From NCBI GenBank assembly GCA_963676875.1, contig OY781436.1:1922001-1986000 (forward strand): a DNA stretch of 64,000 bases. Direction: 5' to 3'. The DNA is from UBA6244 sp963676875 (GTDB lineage Bacteria; Bacteroidota; Bacteroidia; Bacteroidales; F082). The position numbers were made by a program, and so were the translations under genes. The notes under the pieces are model-generated. The model did not search any database, had not been told where the DNA came from, and saw only the letters and a program-made list of their open reading frames with translations. Shown in pieces: positions 8,716 through 18,051 of this stretch. The stretch's first letter is position 1. Each line of letters opens with the position of its first letter.

Positions 8716-10590
8716 TTACTCCATCTTCAAAATCAATGACTCCAGAGGTTTCAAATCAACCCGAACGCTGGCTCCGGTTTCGTCCACATGAAGCTGATAA
8801 TCTGTTTTTCCGGAGAGCAAATCGGTCATGGAATATATACCCGGTTTAAGTTGCCATTGGTTGATCAGGTCCCAATCCAATGACACTGAAAAACCAAATG
8901 TGCTGTCGGCATCAAAGTTGGAAACCACCAGCAGTTTTTCCCGGTCATCCCACCTGACGAAGGAAAATACACGGTCGTTGTAATAGGGCGTGTGGGCTCG
9001 GTTGTGGCGGTGAATTTCCTTGTAATGTCCGGTAAAGGCGGAATGATCCTTTACCGTATTCAGTAATTTCACATAAAAAGCACGCAACTCCTTTTCTTTC
9101 TCTGTCAATTGTCCACCATCGAATGCGCCATTGTTCATCCAGCGCTGGTGGTTGGGCACCCCCCAGTAATCGAAAATGGTGGTGCGGGTTTCGGAACCAA
9201 ATCCCGGATTTCCATCGCCGGGTTCGCCCACTTCTTGTCCAAAATAAACCATGGTAGGTGAGGTACTGATGCAAGCTGAAACAACCATGGCCGGTTTGCC
9301 TTTTTCAGCACTTCCGGCAAAGCCTTTTGATGCAATGCGCTGCTCGTCATGGTTTTCCAAAAAGTGCAACATGTGGTGTTCAATGTCGACCAAACCTTCC
9401 TGAATGGGGACTAGGTTGTCGGTGCTGCCATGCCCCTGCATGATGTGTTTCAGGGTATCGTACAGCTCCACTTTATCGTAGAGGTAATCCATTTTGCCTT
9501 TTTGAATGTACTCGCGGTAAAGCCCCGGATTATATACTTCAGCCATGATGAAAGCATCAGGATTTTTCATTTTAATTGCCGAATTCATATAGCTCCAAAA
9601 CTCCACGGGCACCATTTCGGCCATGTCGTAGCGAAACCCGTCAACGCCCTTATCGGTCCAGTAAAGGGCAATGTCTCGGAATTTCATCCATGAATCGGGC
9701 ACTTGCTTATCGGCCCAGAAAGCCGCATGTTCCTTATAGTCTTTGTGGGCATATTCCTCGGGGAGGGTTTCAAAATCTTTGGAGCCGTCGGGACGGATGC
9801 CATAGTTAATCTTCACGGTTTCGTACCAATCGTAAAAACCGGGTTTTGCTTCGCGCGATCCGTTTCCGGTCCATTTGGCCGGACTTTCATGAAATTGATG
9901 ATCGGAAAGCGGATTGGCTTCCCCGCCAAGGGGCAGATAACCATTCAGAAAATCAGGTACCTGAAAATCCTGTCCGGGGATATAGTAAAAATTGTTGTCA
10001 CGGGCATATTCCACGGAAGTGTCGTCGTCAGCACCAAAATCCTTTGTTCCTTCGGGGTTGGTAACCGATTGATAATTACGGGCTACGTGGTTGGGTACAA
10101 TGTCGATAACCACCTTCATGCCATGGTTGTGGGTACGTTGGATGAGGGCTTCAAACTCCTCCAAACGATGTGCCGGATCCACTGCCAGATCGGGGTTGAC
10201 ATTGTAGTAGTCCTTTACCGCGTAGGGCGACCCCGCACGACCTTTCACCACATCCGGATCGTCGTTGGAGATGCCATAGGCTGTATAATCGCGTATCACA
10301 TCATGGTGAGGGACACCTGTATACCAAATGTGGGTAATTCCCATATTTTTTATTTCAGTGAGCGCTTTGTCGTCGAAATCGTTAAAATTGCCCACGCCGT
10401 TTTCTTCGATGGTTCCCCAGGCTTTGTTGTTGGTGTTTTTATTTCCGAAAAGGCGTGTAAACACCTGATATACATTGATTTTTTGTGTTTTTGATTCTTT
10501 CATTTCTTTGGTTGTTGGCTGTTGGCACGACACGAGGAGCCATGAGAGCATCAAGGTGCCGAGGATAAGTTGAAGTAGGGTTTTTTTCAT
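8716..10590 (-). CDS. GH13 alpha-amylase family lipoprotein
   Basis: A 624-residue lipoprotein: the signal peptide ends in the lipobox LLVSC with the lipidated Cys at 22. The GH13 conserved regions are present in order: VIDIVPNHV near residue 165, DGFRYDMAE with the nucleophile Asp near 317, IMAEVYN with the acid/base Glu near 348, and FLENHDEQ with the stabilising Asp near 412. A C-terminal beta domain follows. Expected action is cleavage of alpha-glucans at the outer membrane or in the periplasm. It is transcribed leftward, as are the Fic gene and the GH97 gene. Together with GH97 this suggests a starch or maltodextrin function, although no SusC/SusD pair lies nearby. The exact substrate cannot be told from sequence. 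Confidence 0.9.
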   Translation of the reverse strand: MKKTLLQLILGTLMLSWLLVSCQQPTTKEMKESKTQKINVYQVFTRLFGNKNTNNKAWGTIEENGVGNFNDFDDKALTEIKNMGITHIWYTGVPHHDVIRDYTAYGISNDDPDVVKGRAGSPYAVKDYYNVNPDLAVDPAHRLEEFEALIQRTHNHGMKVVIDIVPNHVARNYQSVTNPEGTKDFGADDDTSVEYARDNNFYYIPGQDFQVPDFLNGYLPLGGEANPLSDHQFHESPAKWTGNGSREAKPGFYDWYETVKINYGIRPDGSKDFETLPEEYAHKDYKEHAAFWADKQVPDSWMKFRDIALYWTDKGVDGFRYDMAEMVPVEFWSYMNSAIKMKNPDAFIMAEVYNPGLYREYIQKGKMDYLYDKVELYDTLKHIMQGHGSTDNLVPIQEGLVDIEHHMLHFLENHDEQRIASKGFAGSAEKGKPAMVVSACISTSPTMVYFGQEVGEPGDGNPGFGSETRTTIFDYWGVPNHQRWMNNGAFDGGQLTEKEKELRAFYVKLLNTVKDHSAFTGHYKEIHRHNRAHTPYYNDRVFSFVRWDDREKLLVVSNFDADSTFGFSVSLDWDLINQWQLKPGIYSMTDLLSGKTDYQLHVDETGASVRVDLKPLESLILKME

Positions 10591-10621
10591 GGGAGATTAT
10601 TTGGTCATTGTTGTTATTATT

Positions 10622-10655
10622 AAACCTGACAGGTTTTTAAAACCTGTCAGGTTTT
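10622..10655. repeat. Palindromic AAACCTGACAGGTTT element / terminator
   Basis: AAACCTGACAGGTTT and its exact reverse complement form a 15-bp stem with a four-base loop, followed by a T-run. The element lies between the Fic stop codon and the GH13 start, so it probably terminates the Fic transcript. A close relative is at 15087-15119 and a shorter one at 11890-11906. Confidence 0.7.
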
Positions 10656-10656
10656 A

Positions 10657-11760
10657 TCATCCGCCTAATATTTTTATTAAATCATCGTTCATATAAAAAA
10701 CCTGTTTACCATCTTGTTTAGGGCTCACAATCTGCAATTTAACAAGATCGGACATATATTTGGTGAGGGTGGTCCGGCTGGTACGACCAAGAATTTTCTC
10801 CAACAATGCGGGTTTGATATAGGGCTGCGAAAACAGCGCCTCATTTAATTCCTTATTGTACCATTTCAGGTGTTCGTTGCCATATTCGAGGGTAGCATTC
10901 ATTTGAATAATAATCTCGTCGATCAGTTGATTGGTAAGGGCCGCGGTTTGACCAACACCCTCCAACATGAAGAGAATCCAGGTTTTCCATGCATTTCGTT
11001 GGGTTACTCCTGCAAGATGATGATAATAGTCGTTTTTGTTTTGAATAATATATTTACTGAGGTACAATACCGGGTGCGACAACAAGCCCTGATTCACCAA
11101 ATAAAGAAGATTAATCACGCGACCGGTTCGTCCGTTACCATCGGTAAAGGGATGGATGGCTTCAAATTGATAATGTCCTATCACCATCTTGAGCAGGGGA
11201 TCCAACGAATCCTGACGGCTGCTTAAAAATTCGAGTAAATTGGTAATTTTTGCTTCTATCACGCCCTTGCCACGAGGAGGAGTGTAGACAATTTCACCCG
11301 GCTTAAACTCGCTTTGCCCCCTCTTAATTGTGGTCTGCGACTGAGGAGAACGAAAACCTTGATTGGTGTTTTTAATTTGCTGATAAACCTGAAGTATGGC
11401 CTCGGTATCCAATTGGTTTTTGCTCTTAATATGTTGATAACCTGTCCACAAAGCCTCCCTATACCTTAGAACTTCTTTAATATTAGGATTGGCATTTTCC
11501 TCCCTGATGGTTTCCGAAACAGCCTTGTAAAGTTCATCGTTGGTGGTGAAAATATGCTCTATTTCCGACGAACTTCTGGCTTCCTGCAAACTAATCGTGT
11601 TTACTAACATGTATGGGTTCGGAAGCCGAAGTATATTTTTGTTGAGCTCCGCCAAGGCTCTACTGGCCAGTCCCCATTTGGTAAGTACTTCATTGTCAAT
11701 TATCTCCCCCGCGGGAGGTAACAAAGGTAAATCGTTGTAGGGTATGTTTCTGTCAAACAT
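10657..11760 (-). CDS. Fic family protein (putative AMP-transferase)
   Basis: A 367-residue stand-alone Fic protein. An N-terminal Fic_N-like region (residues 1-90) precedes the Fic core, whose signature HPFTDGNGRTGR (about 203-214) has the catalytic His and the phosphate-binding residues intact. The last 70 residues look like a winged helix (GRTSRTTLTKYMSDLVKL). Fic enzymes usually transfer AMP from ATP to a hydroxyl on a target protein. The self-inhibitory helix is present at S64-x-x-x-E68, but the usual Gly/Asn after Glu is His69. The target is unknown. It is followed leftward by a palindromic terminator. The alternative is one of the rarer Fic activities, such as deAMPylation or phosphotransfer. 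Confidence 0.88.
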   Translation of the reverse strand: MFDRNIPYNDLPLLPPAGEIIDNEVLTKWGLASRALAELNKNILRLPNPYMLVNTISLQEARSSSEIEHIFTTNDELYKAVSETIREENANPNIKEVLRYREALWTGYQHIKSKNQLDTEAILQVYQQIKNTNQGFRSPQSQTTIKRGQSEFKPGEIVYTPPRGKGVIEAKITNLLEFLSSRQDSLDPLLKMVIGHYQFEAIHPFTDGNGRTGRVINLLYLVNQGLLSHPVLYLSKYIIQNKNDYYHHLAGVTQRNAWKTWILFMLEGVGQTAALTNQLIDEIIIQMNATLEYGNEHLKWYNKELNEALFSQPYIKPALLEKILGRTSRTTLTKYMSDLVKLQIVSPKQDGKQVFYMNDDLIKILGG

Positions 11761-11889
11761 TTATTTGTTCAGATTTTACACGTTTTCTGGACACGTTGCA
11801 AATATATGTCCATTAATCGGACTTTTTAACTTTATATGTCCAATTTTTACAAAATAATTGGACGTGAAGGCGATTTGTGTCCAGAATAT

Positions 11890-11906
11890 GAACCCTGTCA
11901 GGGTTC
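11890..11906. repeat. Short CCTG-family palindrome
   Basis: GAACCCTGTCAGGGTTC is a 17-base palindrome with one central base. It lies just beyond the 3' end of the GH97 gene and belongs to the same CCTGACAGG / CCTGTCAGG family as 10622 and 15087. A terminator role for the leftward GH97 transcript is plausible. Confidence 0.5.
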
Positions 11907-11914
11907 AAACTTTT

Positions 11915-14002
11915 CTACTCCATCAAACTCAAAGCAAAACCGCCTCCCGGAGCCAGATGGATATCCAGAACGGTTTGGTTGGTGACATCCATTTTCTCAA
12001 TTTCATAGGCGGTGGGATTGTCGTTCCAATGGGCATCGGGGGCATCTTTGTAAAGGATGGCATGGTAGGTTTTTCCGGCAGGTAAAAAGTCGAGACTGAT
12101 GGACATGTTGCGGGGGTTTTCATCGGTAATACCTCCCACAAACCAGTTGTTGCTGTTGCGGTCCTGACGGGCAATGGTCACAAAATCGCCCACCTCACCA
12201 TTGAGTACCTTGGTTTGTTCCCAGGTAACGGGCACATCTTCAATAAACTGAAAGGCAGGATGACCTTTGTAGTTGTCGATTAGGTCGGCGGCCATTTGTA
12301 TGGGGCTGTTAATCACCACGTAAAGAGCCAATTGTTGTGCAATGGTAGTATTCACCTGATTGTCGGGGCGATAGGGATCGAGTTTGATATTGAAAATGCC
12401 GGGAGTATAATCGATGGGACCTGCCAGCATGCGTGTGAATGCCACAATGGGCAAGTGTTCGGGCGGATTGCCACCATCCTGTGCCCAGGCGTTGAATTCC
12501 TGTCCGCGAAGGCCCTCACGAGAAATAAAATTGGGAAAAGTGCGCCTTAAACCGGTGGCCTTGATGGGTTCGTGGGCATCCACGGCAATGTGGTATTTGG
12601 CGGCTTCTTGCACCACTTTTTGGTAATGGTTTACCATGTATTGACCATGATGGTATTCGCCTTTGGGAAGAATTTTTCCCACATATCCGGTTTTTACGGC
12701 ATGAATGCCCAATTTGTTCATCAGTTTAAAGGCCGTATCCATCTGTTTGGTATAGGTTTGTGTGGCTGCAGAGGTTTCGTGATGCATAATGATTTCCACG
12801 CCCTTTTTCTTGCCGTAGCTAACTACTTCTTCCAAATCGTAATCGGGGTAAGGCGTTACAAAATCAAAAACGCCCTCACGGTCTTCAAAACCTATCCAGT
12901 GTTCCCAGCCGGTGTTCCAGCCTTCCACCAGTAGTCCCCGGATATGATGTTCTGAAGCAAAATCGATTAATTCCTTGGCATATTCGGTGGTGGCACCATG
13001 ATTGCCGCTGGCATAGTCCCAGGTTTTGCGGTTTAGGTGCATGTCCCACCAAATGCCGATGTATTTCATGGGCTCCACCCAGCTCACGTCGCCAAGCTTG
13101 TTGGGCTCGTTGAGGTTGACAATCAAATCCGATTCGATGAGTCCGGCTGCATCGGGCGAAATCTGGATGGTGCGCCAGGGAGTAAAAGCCGGGGTGCGTT
13201 GCCGAACTTTATAGGGAAAATTGTCAGAGCCCACCAAACAGCTTTTAAAGCTGTGGTTTGTGGTGTCCACCAAAAGCGTCATATCGCTGTAGTTGACCAA
13301 CGCAGCTTCATGGATACTGAGGTGCAATCCGCTGTCGGTAATCATGGTGATGGGCGTATTCACGGCGTTATTGGGTATATTGCTCTGAGCCAGACCATTA
13401 TCAGTATATTTGAATGCGTTTATCTCCGACACTTTGGAAGTGGTGTACAAATGCTCGTAAATATCCCAATCGCCGGGACCCCAAAAGGCTTTGTAATCGC
13501 CGGCCAGATTGAACTCCGTATTTTCTTCGGTGATGAGTACCTCGTTGATATTGTTTTGTGAAAGGATGATATATCGGAAGCCCACCCCATCGTCGTAAAC
13601 CATAAAAACAATGCTCATTTCACGTTTTAAGCCCGATTGTTCTACCAGGTCGAGAATGGCCTCGTTGTAGTTGTTTTTCACTTCACGTTTTTCGCCCCAG
13701 GGCATTTCCCAGGGTTTATTTACCCCGCTGAGTCGTCGCGCTTTTTTTACCGAAAAATCCTTATCCAAAGGTGGTTGATCCTTTAGTTCAAAACCCATGG
13801 CACTGGGCAGAATAACTTGTTGTCCGTCGTAGGAAACCGCGTAATGAGGTATTCCTTGTTCGTCCAACGTAAACATCACCTGCACCTTTTTGTCAGGCGA
13901 ATCAACCAAAAGTTGATAAGTGGAAGCAGGTTTTTCCTGACACGAATACATCATCATGACAACGAGTGAAAGCAGTAGAAGATTTAACTTGAGGTTTTGC
14001 AT
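11915..14002 (-). CDS. GH97 alpha-glucosidase family lipoprotein (SusB-like)
   Basis: A 695-residue GH97 enzyme. The start is placed at 14002 because the sequence from MQNLKLNLLLLSLVVMMMYSC is a clean lipoprotein signal with its Cys in a lipobox; the frame is open 26 codons further upstream, but without signal character. The family layout is visible: an N-terminal beta domain, the barrel motif HHETSA near residue 407, AHEPIK near 477 and SREGLRGQE near 500, then a C-terminal beta domain. Glu residues at the HHET, HEP and RGQE positions match the inverting, SusB-type branch rather than the retaining branch. Expected role: release of glucose from alpha-glucans in the periplasm. It probably works with the GH13 lipoprotein encoded at 8716-10590. 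Confidence 0.9.
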   Translation of the reverse strand: MQNLKLNLLLLSLVVMMMYSCQEKPASTYQLLVDSPDKKVQVMFTLDEQGIPHYAVSYDGQQVILPSAMGFELKDQPPLDKDFSVKKARRLSGVNKPWEMPWGEKREVKNNYNEAILDLVEQSGLKREMSIVFMVYDDGVGFRYIILSQNNINEVLITEENTEFNLAGDYKAFWGPGDWDIYEHLYTTSKVSEINAFKYTDNGLAQSNIPNNAVNTPITMITDSGLHLSIHEAALVNYSDMTLLVDTTNHSFKSCLVGSDNFPYKVRQRTPAFTPWRTIQISPDAAGLIESDLIVNLNEPNKLGDVSWVEPMKYIGIWWDMHLNRKTWDYASGNHGATTEYAKELIDFASEHHIRGLLVEGWNTGWEHWIGFEDREGVFDFVTPYPDYDLEEVVSYGKKKGVEIIMHHETSAATQTYTKQMDTAFKLMNKLGIHAVKTGYVGKILPKGEYHHGQYMVNHYQKVVQEAAKYHIAVDAHEPIKATGLRRTFPNFISREGLRGQEFNAWAQDGGNPPEHLPIVAFTRMLAGPIDYTPGIFNIKLDPYRPDNQVNTTIAQQLALYVVINSPIQMAADLIDNYKGHPAFQFIEDVPVTWEQTKVLNGEVGDFVTIARQDRNSNNWFVGGITDENPRNMSISLDFLPAGKTYHAILYKDAPDAHWNDNPTAYEIEKMDVTNQTVLDIHLAPGGGFALSLME

Positions 14003-14316
14003 GGAGCGAATAATTAATGTTTCCACAAAAATAAGGAGAGTTTTTGGAGGATGATAGCAATTGGAAAATAAAAGAAGCAAACCAAATTCGGATAATCAAA
14101 ATAAAAAGTTCAGCTTAAATACTTCTAAAAACAATATTTAGCGATTTCATGGCGTTTTATATACAAAGGCGCTTGTCGATTTATTGAAAATGCCTTTTGA
14201 AAGATTCTCGTGTTCATTAAACCACTGCCTTTTGACCATCGCTTTACATTAAGTATAAGATAATTAACCGAAATGGCCTCGCCGCTGTTTCTATCTATTA
14301 ACCAACAAATACTGAA

Positions 14317-14991
14317 ATGGAAGCACGAAAATCAAAAAAAGCAGATCTGGAAAACAAACGCTCCCTGTTTTTTCAAATCGGACTGATTGTTACACTGATA
14401 GCCGTATTCATGGCCTTTGAATACAAGAGCTACGAAAAACTTACCCCCGACAATTGGAACACTTATGTGGACAATACCGTGGAAGAGAAAATACCGATTA
14501 CGGTACAAGAAAAAAAAGTACTGCCCTTACCACCTCCTCCCCGGTCGCACATTGAAATTGTAGATGATACCCAAGATACCCCCGACGATGTAGTTGTGGA
14601 CGTAAACGTGACTGATGACACCCAAAATGCCGACCCCATTCCACCCATGCCGGACGAACCACAAATTATCGACAACCCCCCCATCGCCATTCCGCAATTT
14701 ATGCCCGAGTTCCCCGGCGGTTTGTCACAACTTTATGCCTTTATGGGAAAGAACATAAAATATCCGCAATTGGCAAAAGAAACCAATATTCAAGGTACCG
14801 TATTTGTCAATTTTATTGTGGAAAAGGATGGCAGTATTTCCAATGTAACCATACTGAGAAGCATCGGCGGTGGCTGCGACGAAGAAGCCATACGTGTGGT
14901 GCAAGCCATGCCCAAATGGAAACCCGGAATGCAAATGGGCGAACCCGTTAGAGTTTCCTACAACCTGCCGGTGAAGTTTACCCTGCACTAG
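14317..14991 (+). CDS. TonB-like energy transducer
   Basis: A 224-residue protein with one membrane anchor (about residues 17-36, FQIGLIVTLIAVFMAFEY), a periplasmic Pro- and Asp-rich linker (LPLPPPPRSH, DDTQDTPDDV) and a C-terminal TonB_C domain. The domain runs from FPGGLSQLYAFM (about 135) through YPQLAKETNIQGTVFVNF to the end. TonB proteins couple the inner-membrane proton gradient to outer-membrane transport. Bacteroidota often encode several; no ExbB/ExbD or TonB-dependent receptor lies next to this one, so its partner is unknown. It is a single gene, flanked on its 3' side by the palindromes near 15050 and 15087. Confidence 0.9.
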   Translation: MEARKSKKADLENKRSLFFQIGLIVTLIAVFMAFEYKSYEKLTPDNWNTYVDNTVEEKIPITVQEKKVLPLPPPPRSHIEIVDDTQDTPDDVVVDVNVTDDTQNADPIPPMPDEPQIIDNPPIAIPQFMPEFPGGLSQLYAFMGKNIKYPQLAKETNIQGTVFVNFIVEKDGSISNVTILRSIGGGCDEEAIRVVQAMPKWKPGMQMGEPVRVSYNLPVKFTLH

Positions 14992-15086
14992 GTTGCTGTG
15001 GGTTTGTTTTGAAACATGGTTCCATACTGCTGAAAATTTACTGCCTTACCCTTCAGGGTTAAACATTGGCTGACCCCGGAGTAGAT

Positions 15087-15119
15087 AAACCTGACAGGTT
15101 TCAACAACCTGTCAGGTTT
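15087..15119. repeat. Palindromic AAACCTGACAGGTT element / terminator
   Basis: AAACCTGACAGGTT and AACCTGTCAGGTTT form a 14-bp stem around a five-base loop, followed by T residues. It lies downstream of the TonB-like gene. It is a second copy of the element at 10622, with a different loop, so it is a dispersed family and not one local duplication. Confidence 0.65.
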
Positions 15120-15283
15120 TACGTTTGCTCCCGCCGTCCGATAATCCCCTCACCCCCTTCAAGTGTCCACGCTTGAAGTCAATCCCCTCGCCTCCATGCA
15201 CAACAATTAATAAATGTTAAAAAATTTGCCCACCCCAACCGCCCTGCCTAATTTGGCTTAAATTTTCATTAACACTCCGCGCC

Positions 15284-16138
15284 ATGATTACCGATGCTCA
15301 AACCAATTTTGTGTGGTTTTCCGAACTGCTTCGCCAAAAACCGGAATACCATTTGTTTCACAAGCAACTTGCTGCCTTGTTGCAGAAGCACAGCATACCT
15401 CACGACTATCTCCAGGAAACCAACGACATCTGGTGCCGCGACTACATGCCGGTACAAGTAAGCCCAAACAACTATGTTGATTTTCGCTACGATCCTGATT
15501 ATCTATTGGATAAGGAGGGACGAAATCTGAAAACCTATGCCGACGTGGTATGCGAAAGCATGGGGTTGAAAGCCCGGAAATCGAACATCCTGCTGGATGG
15601 CGGTAATGTGATTAAAGGAAACAATTGTATTATCCTTACCGACAAAGTGCTGATTGAAAACAGGTTGCATTTTACCGCAGACAGGCTCATCGGGCAACTT
15701 TCCGAATTGTTTGAAGTGGACAAAGTGGTGCTGATACCACGTGATCCGGATGATGAATATGGGCACGCCGATGGCATGATCAGGTTTGTTAACGACCACC
15801 GGGTGCTAATCAATGGATATTTTCGGGAATACAAGCCAGCTTTCAAAAAAGCATTTTTTGGCGCATTGGAAAAAAACGGACTTGACTACACCGAATTAAA
15901 ATATGATGTGGAACATCCCGACGGGGAAATCAATTGGGCTTATATCAACTACTTGCACATGGAAAATTTGTTGTTGATTCCACAATTGGGCTTGGCAGAA
16001 GATACCCAGGCTTGGCAACAAATCAGTCGGGTATTTCCGGAATATGCTGCCAAAGGGGCTATTGAAATGCTGGATGCCACGCCTGTTATTCAACATGGAG
16101 GTGGGTTGAATTGTGTGTCGTGGAATGTGAAAATATGA
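15284..16138 (+). CDS. Agmatine deiminase / peptidyl-arginine deiminase family protein
   Basis: A 284-residue cytoplasmic protein of the PAD_porph family of guanidino-group hydrolases. Visible family features are WCRDYMPVQV near residue 48, LDGGNVIKGN near 104, DEYGHADGMIRF with the catalytic His near 160, and the C-terminal GGGLNCVSWN with the catalytic Cys near 277. It is shorter than typical agmatine deiminases (about 340-370 residues) and starts close to the first conserved motif. Substrate assignment to agmatine is therefore uncertain, and another guanidino compound is possible. No putrescine-pathway neighbour is seen. The ATG at 15284 is the first in frame. The host-like base composition indicates that it is not part of the island. 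Confidence 0.82.
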   Translation: MITDAQTNFVWFSELLRQKPEYHLFHKQLAALLQKHSIPHDYLQETNDIWCRDYMPVQVSPNNYVDFRYDPDYLLDKEGRNLKTYADVVCESMGLKARKSNILLDGGNVIKGNNCIILTDKVLIENRLHFTADRLIGQLSELFEVDKVVLIPRDPDDEYGHADGMIRFVNDHRVLINGYFREYKPAFKKAFFGALEKNGLDYTELKYDVEHPDGEINWAYINYLHMENLLLIPQLGLAEDTQAWQQISRVFPEYAAKGAIEMLDATPVIQHGGGLNCVSWNVKI

Positions 16139-16227
16139 CACCTGGCTGCTAATTGGGAGTTGATTCATTGCTTCTCAAGCGGTTTATGTGCATATTTGTA
16201 CCGTTTAATGTGTAAAAAAAGGAAGAA

Positions 16228-16419
16228 ATGTGAACAAATATTGTAATAGATGACGAACTGCTTGAACGCGCCATTTCATTAAGCCAACACAAAACCAAAA
16301 AGGCCGTGGTAGCGGAAGCTTTGGAATTACTGGTTAAATATAAGGAGCAACTTAAAATAAGGGAACTTCGTGGTAAATTAACCTGGACAGGTGATCTGGA
16401 ACAAATGCGACTTGACTAA
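16228..16419 (+). pseudogene. VapB-type antitoxin with a TGA at codon 2
   Basis: In this frame the sequence reads Met, stop, then TNIVIDDELLERAISLSQHK and on to LRGKLTWTGDLEQMRLD, ending in TAA at 16417-16419. That matches small VapB antitoxins of Bacteroidota, which usually begin M-R-T-N-I-V-I-D-D-E-L; the second codon here is TGA (16231-16233) instead of an Arg codon. The rest is intact and its last base overlaps the ATG of the PIN toxin, the normal arrangement of the pair. Either the antitoxin is dead by a single change, or translation begins at a weak downstream start (ATT 16240 or CTG 16258). The identity of the pair is secure; the functional state is not. Confidence 0.75.
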
Positions 16420-16811
16420 TGATATTGGTTGACACCTCGATCTGGATTGACTATTTCAATGGTAAAATCAATGAGCATACCAACAAACCGGAGCAAATTC
16501 TGGCTACCGAACAAATAATCATGGGTGACATCATTCTCGCTGAAATATTGCAGGGCTTTCGTGATGATTCAGATTTCGACCAAGCAAAAAAAGCCCTTGG
16601 CTACTTCGATTGTCATTCCCTTTCCAATAAAGAAATAGCCATTAAAAGTGCTGAAAATTTTCGGTATTTGAGAAAAAAAGGAATCACCATCAGGAAAACA
16701 ACGGATATGCTCATCGGTACTTTTTGGATAGAAAACAATGTGAAGCTACTGCAACATGACAAAGACTTTTTACCATTGATGGAGCTGGGGCTGGAGTTGG
16801 TTAAGGTATAA
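16419..16811 (+). CDS. vapC: VapC-type PIN-domain ribonuclease toxin
   Basis: A 130-residue PIN-domain protein. The acidic residues that bind metal in the family are all visible: Asp5 (MILVDTS), Glu42 (LAEILQG), Asp96 (TTDMLIG) and Asp114/116 (HDKDF). VapC toxins cleave tRNA or rRNA and halt growth until the VapB antitoxin binds them. Here the antitoxin frame directly upstream overlaps by one base but carries an early stop. Either the toxin is controlled by an abnormally started antitoxin, or it is inactive for a reason not visible here. The next gene is convergent at 16830. Confidence 0.88.
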   Translation: MILVDTSIWIDYFNGKINEHTNKPEQILATEQIIMGDIILAEILQGFRDDSDFDQAKKALGYFDCHSLSNKEIAIKSAENFRYLRKKGITIRKTTDMLIGTFWIENNVKLLQHDKDFLPLMELGLELVKV

Positions 16812-16829
16812 CTATCTTAATGGTTGAGC

Positions 16830-17555
16830 CTACTCACTCAAATCAACCCTCACCAAAAGCGCCGTCGAAAGGGAGGCCATCACCAGTTTCAATTCCTCGG
16901 AAACTTCATTTTTTAACACCACTGTTCCTTTGTTGTACAATGAAACCACCCCAATGGGCTGACCATTGAGCCTGAATTCCCAACCTTGCAGGGTTTGTAA
17001 CAATTTGGGGATTTTTTTACCCTCCAGTTCGGTAATCCCAAACAACTCTATCAACTCTTCGTTGCCTTTTCTGATAAAACCTTTGGAAGACGCACTTTCG
17101 GGCACGGCATCGGGGTCGAGGATGATAAACTCCCACAGGGACGAATCGGCTACCAGCTCAATGCTTCCGGTAAAACAGTTTTTAAAATCCATGCCTACGG
17201 AAAGCAGATTTTTAATGATCTCGATGTCTGCTTTGGACAGTTCACCCAAACAAGCCACTTCAGCTTCAGCATGGTTGAGGTCGTACTGGGTAAAGCTAAA
17301 TTTTTGGCTTGCCTTACTCACCCTTTTGGCACCGGAAGTAAAGGTGGAAGTTTTGGTCCATCCTTTTTTAATCTTGGAAGTGCTAAAACCACCAAAGGTA
17401 ATCATCTGGTTGAATTGCTTTCCCCACCTGCCTTTTACGGGCAATATTTCCACGTTGTTTTTTAATGCTTCAGGTAATTTCACATCTTGTGCCATTCCAA
17501 CACCAACCATCAGGCAAAGGGAAAGGCAAATAACATAAGGCAGACTCTTTTTCAT
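16830..17555 (-). CDS. Secreted protein of unknown function
   Basis: A 241-residue protein with a signal peptide (MKKSLPYVICLSLCLMVGVG, then MAQD). I do not recognise the mature domain. It is beta-rich, with a basic stretch near residues 60-90 (KIKKGWTKTSTFTSGAKR) and a hydrophobic C-terminal strand. No lipobox, sorting domain or transmembrane helix is evident, so it is probably periplasmic. It is transcribed toward the VapC gene and has host-like composition. The gene is believable because of its length, its signal peptide and the lack of a better frame. Confidence 0.72.
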   Translation of the reverse strand: MKKSLPYVICLSLCLMVGVGMAQDVKLPEALKNNVEILPVKGRWGKQFNQMITFGGFSTSKIKKGWTKTSTFTSGAKRVSKASQKFSFTQYDLNHAEAEVACLGELSKADIEIIKNLLSVGMDFKNCFTGSIELVADSSLWEFIILDPDAVPESASSKGFIRKGNEELIELFGITELEGKKIPKLLQTLQGWEFRLNGQPIGVVSLYNKGTVVLKNEVSEELKLVMASLSTALLVRVDLSE

Positions 17556-18051
17556 GGGGCTAAAATTGATGGGGCAAGTTAACTATTTATTTGGTGTGAT
17601 GCATCAGGTGAATGAAAAGTAGGTGTTGGAATTTTTGGGTTCATTATAGGCACTATTGAAGGCGGAAATGTTATTTGAGCGTTATTACGACTGAATTTAT
17701 TGGGTACATTTTGCCCACCTTAAAAAACTGGGAGGGCTTAATAACTTAAAAACAAAAACCTCCGGAAAATGGACTCAAGATGTTGTACCAATGCAATTGT
17801 ATATAATGTTATGTGTAGGAGCTTTTTGTTGCATACTCGCGCTTGGAGACAATGGGGAGCTAAATCAAATTTATAAATCTTAATTGAGAGTATATTATGA
17901 ATTTCGTAATTTCACGACCTATATTTTCTGTTTGACGCCTATGCTCGTGCCCAAATTAACAAAGTCAAGATTAATCTATTATTTATTTAACCCAATTATG
18001 TTGGCTTTTTATTCTTAGATGGAAATATTTTTAACCAATGGAATTTAAAAG

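Noticed and set aside
9703..10494. Long plus-strand frame (263 codons) opposite the GH13 gene
   Set aside because: It is the antisense of a well-conserved GH13 gene and has no domain of its own.
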